The notes beneath the pieces were generated by a model that saw only the letters and a list, made by a program, of their open reading frames with translations, did not search any database and was not told the origin of the DNA. 64,000 nucleotides of DNA from PGYR01 sp046290495. Lineage in GTDB: Bacteria; Bacteroidota; Ignavibacteria; Kapaibacteriales; UBA2268. Both the position numbers and the translations under genes were made by a program. Below are positions 51,690 to 59,867 of this stretch, one piece after another; within the stretch, counting starts at the first letter, position 1; each line of letters starts with the position of its first letter. The stretch is taken from the NCBI GenBank assembly GCA_046290495.1, contig JBKAGT010000006.1, forward strand, positions 496,001 to 560,000, written 5' to 3'.

Positions 51690-51924
51690 TGATGATAATT
51701 GGGTTGTAGTTTATACAACTTCTACTGAGTTTGATGCTCACTTAATCAAAGGCATGCTCGACAGTAATGATATTCCTGCAAGGGTTCTTTCTCAGGTAGA
51801 TACTACTAGACAATTTACTCTAGGCAACCTAGCAATAGTTAAGATATTTGTACAAAAGTCAGACTATAAGATGGCTAAAAAGTTGATAGTTGAAAATGAA
51901 AACAAGGATGATAGTCAGATTTAA
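51673..51924 (+). CDS. DUF2007-family small protein
   Basis: An 83-residue cytoplasmic protein. The pattern WVVVYTTSTEFDAHLIKGMLDSNDIPARVLS followed by LAIVKIFVQKSDYKMAKKLI is typical of DUF2007, a ferredoxin-like fold with unproven role in signalling. The only ATG in frame is 51673, inside the end of the Omp28-like gene. Its stop overlaps that of the convergent DsbA-like gene. Confidence 0.82.
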   Translation: MRSRNNDDNWVVVYTTSTEFDAHLIKGMLDSNDIPARVLSQVDTTRQFTLGNLAIVKIFVQKSDYKMAKKLIVENENKDDSQI

Positions 51925-52568
51925 CTGTTTAATACAGATTCTAATCTTTGTTTTATATTCTCATATTTCGTTGCACCGCGAGCAATTTGGTGGATTTCGT
52001 CATTAAGAATAATAAACACAGTTGGGAATCCAGTAACTCCTAATCTCCTAGATAACTCAAAGTCGTGATTCATAACGGGTTCTACTTTATCACTTTTTGA
52101 TATTATCAATAACTTTTCCTTATCAACTCCGAAGGTATCACAGCTATTTAGAATTTCTTCTAAACTATCTGGGTTAGCACCATATCTGAATATAGCATTT
52201 TGTAACTCATGAGCAAAAGGAACAGATTTTTTTGTGTCAAAACTTTTGAAAGCTGTCATAAGTTTTGAGCCAGGGATAGATGTTTGTATTTTTTCCAGAT
52301 TGTCTAATGAGTTTATATAACTCTCACCAAACTCTACGCCCATTCTGCTTTCTATTGTTTTATAAGCATCTTTGATATAGCTTGACATACTAGTTGAAAG
52401 GGGGCCTACTCTATCACCTGTTACCATACCTCCAGAAATTGTCTCAAAATCAACACTATCATTATATTCTTTGTATAGTTTATTTATAACTGGAGAAAAT
52501 CCATAGCACCAACCACACATAATGTCATAGACATAAAGTACGGTTGGCTTTTGTTTATCACTGTCCAT
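51921..52568 (-). CDS. DsbA-family thioredoxin-fold oxidoreductase (FrnE-like)
   Basis: A 215-residue protein with the CGWC active site at residues 18-21 in VLYVYDIMCGWCYGFSP, followed by a helical insertion and the cis-Pro segment GVTGFPTVFIIL. There is no signal peptide, so it acts in the cytoplasm, as do FrnE-like members. The gene follows the tryptophan dioxygenase gene by 32 bases on the same strand and is probably cotranscribed. Confidence 0.86.
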   Translation of the reverse strand: MDSDKQKPTVLYVYDIMCGWCYGFSPVINKLYKEYNDSVDFETISGGMVTGDRVGPLSTSMSSYIKDAYKTIESRMGVEFGESYINSLDNLEKIQTSIPGSKLMTAFKSFDTKKSVPFAHELQNAIFRYGANPDSLEEILNSCDTFGVDKEKLLIISKSDKVEPVMNHDFELSRRLGVTGFPTVFIILNDEIHQIARGATKYENIKQRLESVLNS

Positions 52569-52600
52569 TTTTTTCTTCGCTTTCTTAGTTTATCAGAATA

Positions 52601-53692
52601 TTAACTTTTGAACGAATAACCCAACAATTCATTTAGTTCATTTGGTAATTCAGGTAATTCTGACCTAGGAATAAGTAAGGTAGAGACATTATGTAAGTCA
52701 CGGAATATATGATGCTCATCAGCAGTTTTCTTCAAATAACCGTGTCCCGAAGATCCACCTGTTCCCATCTTTCTACCGAGCATTCTAAGTACCATTTGTG
52801 AATGTCTGAATCTCCACATAATGAATGATTCGTCAATCTCGACTATTTTATCTAATATGCTATAAGGCATACGCAAAATTGGCTTGTCACGGTATAAATT
52901 GATGAGCAGTGCCGCCTTAGTTGCCTCAAATGATAATCTTACCTCACCGTCAGCTTTTTGCTTGTCGTGCTTTTCTTTATTGAGTGAGTTGGAGATATAA
53001 TCTTTCTGCATTTCTAACATTTTTATGCGGTGCTCTTTCTCTTTTTCAGTGATGTATTCCGTTTCTAATATGGCTTTCTTCTCCCTTTCAGTCATATTAT
53101 CTACTGCTTGCAAGTAAGCAGAGGAAAATTTGAAGTTTTCTTGCTGTAAGAATGGTGTTCTTTCTAACCATTTTTCTAATACTTCAAATAATGAAAGTGA
53201 ATTCTCTAACTCTTCTAATTCTTTTTGTTGTTCTTCATTGAAAGGGGACTTATAGTCATAGTTTCCATAAGTTATTCGTTGTTCCGAAGGCAAACCTAAC
53301 ATAGCTTCCACTTTTCTAAACTGGAAACTCTGAAAACCTGAAGCAGGTATCAAGTAATTCCTAAAGTCGAGGAAGTCGAGCGGGGTCAATGTTTCTAATA
53401 CATTTATCTGATCTATTAATAGCTTTTGTATTTCGTGTATTCTATTAAGCTTTGCTAATGCTTCGCCTAACTGATACTCTGGAACTGGGTCTTGAGACAA
53501 AGTTTTCGCAACTAAATTTAACTCATGTATTATTTGTTTGAACCATAGTTCATATACTTGATGAATGACAATAAAAAGCATTTCATCGTGAGCTGGTTCG
53601 CCTAGCTCTGCACTGCGCAAATTCTGGGCACCTAATACCTTATCTAATTCTAAATATTCGTTGTAGTGAACGGAAGTGTATTTTTTACTCAT
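52601..53692 (-). CDS. kynA: Tryptophan 2,3-dioxygenase
   Basis: A 363-residue haem enzyme that opens the indole ring of L-tryptophan to N-formylkynurenine. Signature blocks are FIVIHQVYELWFKQIIHEL, FRNYLIPASGFQSFQFR and WRFRHSQMVLRMLGRKMGTGGSSGHGYLKKT; the last holds the likely haem-ligand His and the GTGGSSG substrate loop. It is longer than the ~280-residue Xanthomonas enzyme, mainly through a charged insertion near 150-235. No other kynurenine-pathway gene is nearby. Confidence 0.93.
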   Translation of the reverse strand: MSKKYTSVHYNEYLELDKVLGAQNLRSAELGEPAHDEMLFIVIHQVYELWFKQIIHELNLVAKTLSQDPVPEYQLGEALAKLNRIHEIQKLLIDQINVLETLTPLDFLDFRNYLIPASGFQSFQFRKVEAMLGLPSEQRITYGNYDYKSPFNEEQQKELEELENSLSLFEVLEKWLERTPFLQQENFKFSSAYLQAVDNMTEREKKAILETEYITEKEKEHRIKMLEMQKDYISNSLNKEKHDKQKADGEVRLSFEATKAALLINLYRDKPILRMPYSILDKIVEIDESFIMWRFRHSQMVLRMLGRKMGTGGSSGHGYLKKTADEHHIFRDLHNVSTLLIPRSELPELPNELNELLGYSFKS

Positions 53693-53818
53693 ATTTTTAT
53701 TTTCTCGGTTTATGTATTTATCAATCTATTAAATTTAATAATAATTTTATAATTAAGAAAAAAGTGTCTTTAGTCTTATATTAAATATTCCGATATTATT
53801 GTATATTTTCGTAGCTCT

Positions 53819-54952
53819 ATGAGTAAAGAAAATAAAAATAAAAGAATAGTATTTATAGACCTGATGAGGGCTTATGCCATATTGATGATGGTGCAAGGAC
53901 ATTTGGTCGATGCTTGCTTAGACCCTATATACAGAGATAGTGAGAATACTTTGTATTTTATCTGGAACTTTATGCGGGGTGTGACTGCTCCTGTGTTTTT
54001 CTTTTCTTCTGGGATGATTTTCACATATTTGTTGATGAAACAAGAAAAAAGTGGAATTGGCATAAACAACCCAAGAGTAAAAAAAGGGTTTAGTCGATTC
54101 ATAATGCTTTTAGGAGTAGGCTATCTGTTACATTTCAATTGGTGGTTTCTAGTTGATTTGCTAGATGGCTCGCTATCAAAGAGTTACAACAATATGATAC
54201 GTCCCGATGTGTTGCATATAATAGCAGTCGCCATATTACTAATAGTCGCTACTTATGTCTTGTCACGTTTGACTAAGATAAAAATGTATTTACTTCTTTT
54301 GGTTTTGGCTATGTCGTCCTTCCTATTCTATCCCGATATTGTGAGTACTAACTTCGATTATTTACCAAGGTTTTTAGCGAGTTATATTGACAGAGGCCAA
54401 AATTTCGGATTTACTATTATCCCTTGGGTTGGCTATTCTTTATTCGGAGGGGTACTTGGAATATTTATATATAGTAAACCAAAGTTTATTACAAACAATT
54501 TATTTGCCGCAATGTTTATACTTTTAGGTTTATTATTCCATTATTCATCTTCGTCTATTCTAATAGATTTTTATGATTTTACTGGTTGGGAGAATTTAAA
54601 GTCATTAGCGTTTAATAATTTTCAGTTTTTCAGATTGGGACACGTTTTTGTAGCAGTAGGGGTGTTTATGCTGATTAACAATTCGAAGATAAAGATACCA
54701 TCAATTATACCTAAAATTGGAGCAGAGACATTAACAATTTATGTTGTTCACGCATTTATTATCTATGGTTCTATTTTTCAGTTCGGAATAGCACAAAGCT
54801 ATGGTAAATCACTTACCCCTTGGGAGTGTTTCGCCATAGCTTTGTTAATCGAAATCTTCTTCTTTGTACTTATTTACTATATCGAAGATATTAGAAAATA
54901 TCTCAGATTATTGATAGCTAAATTAAAAATTGTAGCTAAAACCAAGACCTAA
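53819..54952 (+). CDS. Multi-pass membrane acyltransferase-like protein (HGSNAT/DUF1624 type)
   Basis: A 377-residue protein with about ten membrane helices. The opening KRIVFIDLMRAYAILMMVQGHLVDACL, followed by GVTAPVFFFSSGM, matches the family of membrane acetyl/acyltransferases that includes heparan-glucosaminide N-acetyltransferase and DUF1624, with the His of the QGH motif as candidate catalytic residue. The substrate may be a surface glycan. Its last 30 bases overlap the end of the convergent DUF3078 gene. Confidence 0.75.
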   Translation: MSKENKNKRIVFIDLMRAYAILMMVQGHLVDACLDPIYRDSENTLYFIWNFMRGVTAPVFFFSSGMIFTYLLMKQEKSGIGINNPRVKKGFSRFIMLLGVGYLLHFNWWFLVDLLDGSLSKSYNNMIRPDVLHIIAVAILLIVATYVLSRLTKIKMYLLLLVLAMSSFLFYPDIVSTNFDYLPRFLASYIDRGQNFGFTIIPWVGYSLFGGVLGIFIYSKPKFITNNLFAAMFILLGLLFHYSSSSILIDFYDFTGWENLKSLAFNNFQFFRLGHVFVAVGVFMLINNSKIKIPSIIPKIGAETLTIYVVHAFIIYGSIFQFGIAQSYGKSLTPWECFAIALLIEIFFFVLIYYIEDIRKYLRLLIAKLKIVAKTKT

Positions 54953-55822
54953 AGTCTGCTTTACTTGTAATCTCGGACCAAACTCTTGTTCCTCGCCTTC
55001 AGCAGGCTCATTCAAAGGAACATCAATATCATGGTCATAGATCAAATGAGCGAATATATTTACTGTTATATATTTATTAACAGTCATATTTATTGAGTTC
55101 TCCCAGTTAACATCTATATTAGCTCTGTTATCTGCATTTGGGTCGGTGTAGTTATTAAACAAGTCTAATTTTGTTTTAAAGGTTATGTTCTCCATTATTG
55201 CTTTTAGGTATTCGATAGTTGCATAAGCACCAAATTCACTACGTAACATCTCACCAGGTGTAACCCCATAAGCGCCAGCATCTGATAAATTATCATCATT
55301 TACAATTGTGAATTTACCTGTAGCAGGTGATAAGTAAAATGAGAAATCTGAATTAGGTTTGTAAGTCATACCTGCAGAAAGAATAACATAAGCAGGTGCT
55401 AAAAAGTTTGATACTACAGTCGAATCATCTGGATAATTATATCCTTCAACAAATTGTGATTTGAAGTTGAATTTACCTGTGTAGAAGAATTCTTCTGAAG
55501 CTCGGTAATTGTAATTAGAAAGTATATCAATCTTATCTTCATTCTTTCTAACACCAAACTCGTCAGTTCTAATCAATCCATAGCCCAAATCGATAACATT
55601 TTCCCATATTGTTATAGAGTCATTGTAAGTAAACCCATAATTCAACAATGCGGTTGCTGATAACGAATTGTTTCCACCTTGTACCCAATTTGTAAATGAT
55701 GCTTGGTTTAGTAATAACTGAGCATTTCCTTTGGTTAACCAGTAGTTAGTTGTATCAGCTTGTGAGAATGCAGTTGAAACTGAAAAAATTACAGCCACAA
55801 CTAGTAATATTATTCTTTTCAT
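54923..55822 (-). CDS. DUF3078 outer-membrane protein
   Basis: About 299 residues from the ATG at 55822, which gives a normal signal peptide (MKRIILLVVAVIFSVSTAFSQ); an upstream in-frame ATG at 55882 would add 20 residues and spoil it. The start of the mature part, NYWLTKGNAQLLLNQASFTNW, then QGGNNSLSATALLNYGFTY is the DUF3078 signature. Amphipathic strands continue to the terminal LGLGFSYNF, as in barrels. The function is unknown. The 3' end overlaps the convergent acyltransferase gene by 30 bases. Confidence 0.85.
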   Translation of the reverse strand: MKRIILLVVAVIFSVSTAFSQADTTNYWLTKGNAQLLLNQASFTNWVQGGNNSLSATALLNYGFTYNDSITIWENVIDLGYGLIRTDEFGVRKNEDKIDILSNYNYRASEEFFYTGKFNFKSQFVEGYNYPDDSTVVSNFLAPAYVILSAGMTYKPNSDFSFYLSPATGKFTIVNDDNLSDAGAYGVTPGEMLRSEFGAYATIEYLKAIMENITFKTKLDLFNNYTDPNADNRANIDVNWENSINMTVNKYITVNIFAHLIYDHDIDVPLNEPAEGEEQEFGPRLQVKQTLGLGFSYNF

Positions 55823-56021
55823 ATTGTATTTTGTTATTGTTAAAAAATCAAAGAACAAAACTAAGTAAATTATATATAACATTAGTTATTAATAAACTTT
55901 CCACTTCCAAGTAATTTATCATAGCAAGTTCTAATTTCAGATTCAAGCTTTTATTATAAACTAATTTTACTTAATTTAATATTTAAAACTCAGTATTTAT
56001 AACAAGGGAGTAAAGCAGCAT

Positions 56022-57521
56022 ATGCGAGGAAAATTTATAACCGGAGGATTGATTGTTCTAGCAATACTTTTCATCCCGACCTATCTATTAATCTTCCCTA
56101 CATGGGTGTTTAGCATATTTGTGATATTATATATTGTAGGAATATATAATGTATTTCAGACGAAACATACGATTTTGAGAAATTTCCCACTCTTAGGATA
56201 TTTCCGTTATTTATTCGAATTTATTTCTCCGGAGATTCAACAATATTTCATAGAAACTTCTACAGATGGTAGGCCATTTTCTAGAAATCATCGCTCACTT
56301 GCATACCGGAGAGCAAAAAATTTAAGCGATACAGTAGCATTTGGAACTCAAAACGATTTAGAAAAACTAGAGTACGAAGGGCTGAGACATAGTATATATG
56401 CTAAGTTACCGAGTGATGTTACACCTAAGGTAAAAATAGGTGGAGCAAAGTGTGAACAACCTTATGAAGCGTCTATTTTCAATATTTCAGCTATGAGCTT
56501 CGGTTCATTAAGCAAAAATGCAATAATGGCATTGAATAAAGGAGCTGAAAAAGGCGGCTTCTATCATAATACAGGTGAAGGTGGTATATCACCTTACCAT
56601 AAGCAAGGTGGTGATTTGGTCTGGCAAATAGGAACGGGTTATTTTGGCTGCCGTACAGATGATGGTAGATTCAATCCTGAAACATTCAAGGAAAATGCTG
56701 CGTTACCTGAAGTGAAGATGATAGAGCTTAAGATATCACAGGGTGCAAAACCAGGACATGGTGGTGTATTACCTGGTGTAAAGAACACAGAAGAAATTGC
56801 TGCAATAAGACATATTAAGCCAGGTATCACAGTGCTTTCACCTCCCGGACATAGCGAATTTAATGATGCAAGGGGCTTATTAGAATTTATTGAAAAGCTT
56901 AGGGAGTTGTCTGGATTCAAACCTGTTGGTATGAAGCTATGTATTGGACGTACGGAAGAATTCAAAGAGATTTGCGAAGTAATGGTTGAAACAGGTATGA
57001 TGCCTGATTTTATAACTGTTGATGGTGCCGAAGGAGGAACGGGTGCGGCACCTTTAGAATTTTCAGATACGGTAGGTATGCCACTTCAGCCAGGACTGAT
57101 ATTTGTAAATCAAACCTTGGTAAACTTTGGATTGAGAGATAAAATAAGCATTGTTGCTGCTGGCAAAATAATTACTGCTGAATCAATTTTGAAAAACTTA
57201 GCATTAGGTGCTGATATATGTAATTCAGCTCGTGGTTATATGTTCGCAATAGGGTGTATACAAGCACTAAGGTGTAATCATAATAATTGCCCTACTGGCG
57301 TTGCTACTCAAGACCCAGATTTAGTAAAGGGTCTCGTAGTTAGTGATAAATCCGAAAGAGTTTTTAATTTCCATAACAACACTGTTCACGCTGTAATGGA
57401 ATTACTCGCAGCTTGTGGTAAAGAGAGAATTGAAGATGTTGATATGAATATGTTTGTTCGAGGAGATGAGTTTATCAATTTAGCAAATCAGTATTATCCG
57501 GATAGTTTTACAGACGATTAA
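56022..57521 (+). CDS. FMN-binding glutamate-synthase-family protein, membrane-anchored
   Basis: A 499-residue protein with two N-terminal hydrophobic segments (about 7-45) and then the FMN/Fe-S TIM-barrel domain of glutamate synthase: ISAMSFGSLSKNAIMALNKGA, GEGGISPYHKQGGDLVWQ, VDGAEGGTGAAPLEF and the Cys cluster CIQALRCNHNNCPTGVATQ. It lacks the glutaminase domain of GltB, so it cannot use glutamine alone; these stand-alone proteins have uncertain substrates. An AAGGGAG site at about 56004-56010 supports the start. The next gene begins 18 bases later. Confidence 0.88.
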   Translation: MRGKFITGGLIVLAILFIPTYLLIFPTWVFSIFVILYIVGIYNVFQTKHTILRNFPLLGYFRYLFEFISPEIQQYFIETSTDGRPFSRNHRSLAYRRAKNLSDTVAFGTQNDLEKLEYEGLRHSIYAKLPSDVTPKVKIGGAKCEQPYEASIFNISAMSFGSLSKNAIMALNKGAEKGGFYHNTGEGGISPYHKQGGDLVWQIGTGYFGCRTDDGRFNPETFKENAALPEVKMIELKISQGAKPGHGGVLPGVKNTEEIAAIRHIKPGITVLSPPGHSEFNDARGLLEFIEKLRELSGFKPVGMKLCIGRTEEFKEICEVMVETGMMPDFITVDGAEGGTGAAPLEFSDTVGMPLQPGLIFVNQTLVNFGLRDKISIVAAGKIITAESILKNLALGADICNSARGYMFAIGCIQALRCNHNNCPTGVATQDPDLVKGLVVSDKSERVFNFHNNTVHAVMELLAACGKERIEDVDMNMFVRGDEFINLANQYYPDSFTDD

Positions 57522-57539
57522 AAAAAAATACGCATTTAA

Positions 57540-59813
57540 ATGAAAAATAATATAATTCTTTTCTTTTTACTTTTTACGGCTTTAAATTATTTATCTGCAC
57601 AAGTAATCATTAATGAAGCTTCACCAGATAATGAAGAAAGCTTAGAGTCTTCAGATGGTGAATATTATGATTGGATAGAATTATACAATAGATCTAATCA
57701 AGAGATAAATTTATCAAGTTTGTATTTATCTGATGACAATGAAGAACTTGATATGTGGAGATTCCCAAACGTTTCCATATTACCAAATGAGTTTTTAATA
57801 GTTTTTTGCTCTGGTAGGGATGAATTATATCTCAATGAGCTACATACCAATTTTAAGCTTTCTTCAGATGGGGAAACTGTATTCTTAACTAATGGGATAA
57901 CTATACTTGATTCTATGAGTTTTGGTAAGGTTAATGAAGATTATTCTTATGGCAGATTAGATGAGAATAGTGAAATTAAAACTAATTTAACAAATCCAAC
58001 TCCTACTAAGTCAAACTCATTAAGTGGTACTATAGTATCAAGTAAGGAGTCAGGCTATTATTTGAGTGAATTCGAGTTAGAACTCACAGCTGCTGAGGGC
58101 AATACTATATATTACACCACTAATGGTGATGTTCCTAATGAAAAATCTAATCTTTACTCCGGAAAAATAGAAATTAAGGATGAATATGAAGATTATAAGT
58201 ATTTGGATATACCTACAACACCTCATGATAGTACAAAGTGTGCTTATACTTGGAAGCCAGTAACAGAGGATATACCTAGGTGCAGAGTTATAAGCTTCAG
58301 GACAAAAAAGCCTGATGGTGAGTGGGGGAGAACCCATAGCAAGTCATACTTTTTTAATAATGTTCATGATTTACCTGTTATAAGCTTAGTTACCGATAAT
58401 ATGGGATTATTTAGTCAAGATACTGGGATATATGTTCCTGGTGTTCATTGGGATAAAAATGACCCTTGCTCAAGTGGTAATTATAAGCAAAGAGGTAGGG
58501 AATGGGAAAGAGCAGCTACATTCTCGCATTTTAATGAAGAAGAGTTAATTGCAGAATTTAACGCAGGACTCAGAATACATGGTTCTGGCTCACGAGGTTC
58601 TGCTCAGAAGGGGTTACGATTGTACGCAAGAAAAGAATATGGAATAAATAAGTTTGAGAATAAGTTTTTACCTGAAGCAGAAGTAAATGAATTTGACAAT
58701 TTCCTAATTCGTGGTACTATGAATGACTTCAGCCACACATTGATGAAAGATGCTGTAACAATGGAAGCAGTAAGTAATCTCAATTTTATTCAAAACTATG
58801 TTCAACCAGTATTATTATATATCAATGGGAATTATTGGGGAATACATGAGATTAGAAATAGATTTGACGAAGATTACTTATCTGAACTAATCGATGGAGA
58901 TAAAGACAGTATCAGGATTGTTGCCCCAGTAGTATTTGGTAATCCATGGCAGCATCAATACAAAGAGATGAAAGAGGTTTATGACTTCATAGTTGAAAAT
59001 GATTTAACTGATGATTCTAATTATGAATATGTAGCTTCCAAATATGATATACCTCAGTTTATTGACTATTTAGTAGCTGAGACTTTCTTTGCAAATACTG
59101 ATTGGCCTGGGAATAATCTTATTTTTTGGAAAGAAAGCTATGAAGCTAAGTACAAGCCATTATTTTATGACCTGGATGCAGGATGGCGAGATAGAGAAAA
59201 AAATATGATTGAGTTTGCATTGCAACAAGAACATAATGATTACCCAAATCCTAGTAGCACAACTGTCATTTTCAATAAATTGATGCAAAATGAAGATTTT
59301 CAAAACCAATTTATTCAAAGAGCTTTATACTTGGTAGATAATGAATTTACATTCGAAAAACTAGAGCCAATTATTGAGAAGTACACAAATAGCTACAGGG
59401 CAGAGTTAACAAGTAATATCGCTCGTTGGTCATTTCCAAAAGATGAGCAACATTGGGAGTATAAAAGATTTTATGATATATATGAATTTGCTAGGTTAAG
59501 AAACTGTTTTTACAAGGAGCATTTAGTAGAATATTTTAATTTAGACCCTAGTATTTTGTGTTCAAAAACAACGGTATGCTGTTCAGAAGAAAACAGTACA
59601 GTTGTATACCCTAACCCAACTAATGATTATATCCAAATAACCCTAGATAAGAAGCCTGGTCGGCTTTCTATAATGAGTCTTGATGGATATGAAGTTATGT
59701 CTGTGGAAGATTATATCTCAGGCTCTAAGATTGATGTTAGTGAATTAAGCTCTGGTATGTACATCATATCCGCAAATGACCAAATATTTAAATTTATAAA
59801 AATCAATGAATAA
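57540..59813 (+). CDS. Secreted CotH-kinase/lamin-tail protein with T9SS tail (copy 1)
   Basis: A 757-residue exported protein: signal peptide (1-21), lamin-tail domain (about 22-155; VIINEASPDNEESLESSDGEY, DWIELYNRS), chitobiase-C-like domain (about 165-280; YYTTNGDVPNEKS), CotH kinase-like domain (about 285-620) and T9SS sorting tail (about 688-757, from YPNPTNDYIQ). CotH blocks: RIHGSGSRGSAQKGLRLYAR, GNYWGIHEIRNRFDEDYL and the metal-site-like FYDLDAGWRD. CotH proteins in Bacillus phosphorylate coat proteins; the target here would be outside the cell. A tandem paralogue follows 54 bases later. Confidence 0.87.
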   Translation: MKNNIILFFLLFTALNYLSAQVIINEASPDNEESLESSDGEYYDWIELYNRSNQEINLSSLYLSDDNEELDMWRFPNVSILPNEFLIVFCSGRDELYLNELHTNFKLSSDGETVFLTNGITILDSMSFGKVNEDYSYGRLDENSEIKTNLTNPTPTKSNSLSGTIVSSKESGYYLSEFELELTAAEGNTIYYTTNGDVPNEKSNLYSGKIEIKDEYEDYKYLDIPTTPHDSTKCAYTWKPVTEDIPRCRVISFRTKKPDGEWGRTHSKSYFFNNVHDLPVISLVTDNMGLFSQDTGIYVPGVHWDKNDPCSSGNYKQRGREWERAATFSHFNEEELIAEFNAGLRIHGSGSRGSAQKGLRLYARKEYGINKFENKFLPEAEVNEFDNFLIRGTMNDFSHTLMKDAVTMEAVSNLNFIQNYVQPVLLYINGNYWGIHEIRNRFDEDYLSELIDGDKDSIRIVAPVVFGNPWQHQYKEMKEVYDFIVENDLTDDSNYEYVASKYDIPQFIDYLVAETFFANTDWPGNNLIFWKESYEAKYKPLFYDLDAGWRDREKNMIEFALQQEHNDYPNPSSTTVIFNKLMQNEDFQNQFIQRALYLVDNEFTFEKLEPIIEKYTNSYRAELTSNIARWSFPKDEQHWEYKRFYDIYEFARLRNCFYKEHLVEYFNLDPSILCSKTTVCCSEENSTVVYPNPTNDYIQITLDKKPGRLSIMSLDGYEVMSVEDYISGSKIDVSELSSGMYIISANDQIFKFIKINE

Positions 59814-59867
59814 GGAACAATAAACTATTATTCACAAAAACTATATAATAAATCAAGAACCGAGAAA

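Noticed and set aside
54923..55882. The longer DUF3078 start at 55882
   Set aside because: It would put 20 extra hydrophobic residues before a complete signal peptide; the ATG at 55822 gives a normal one.
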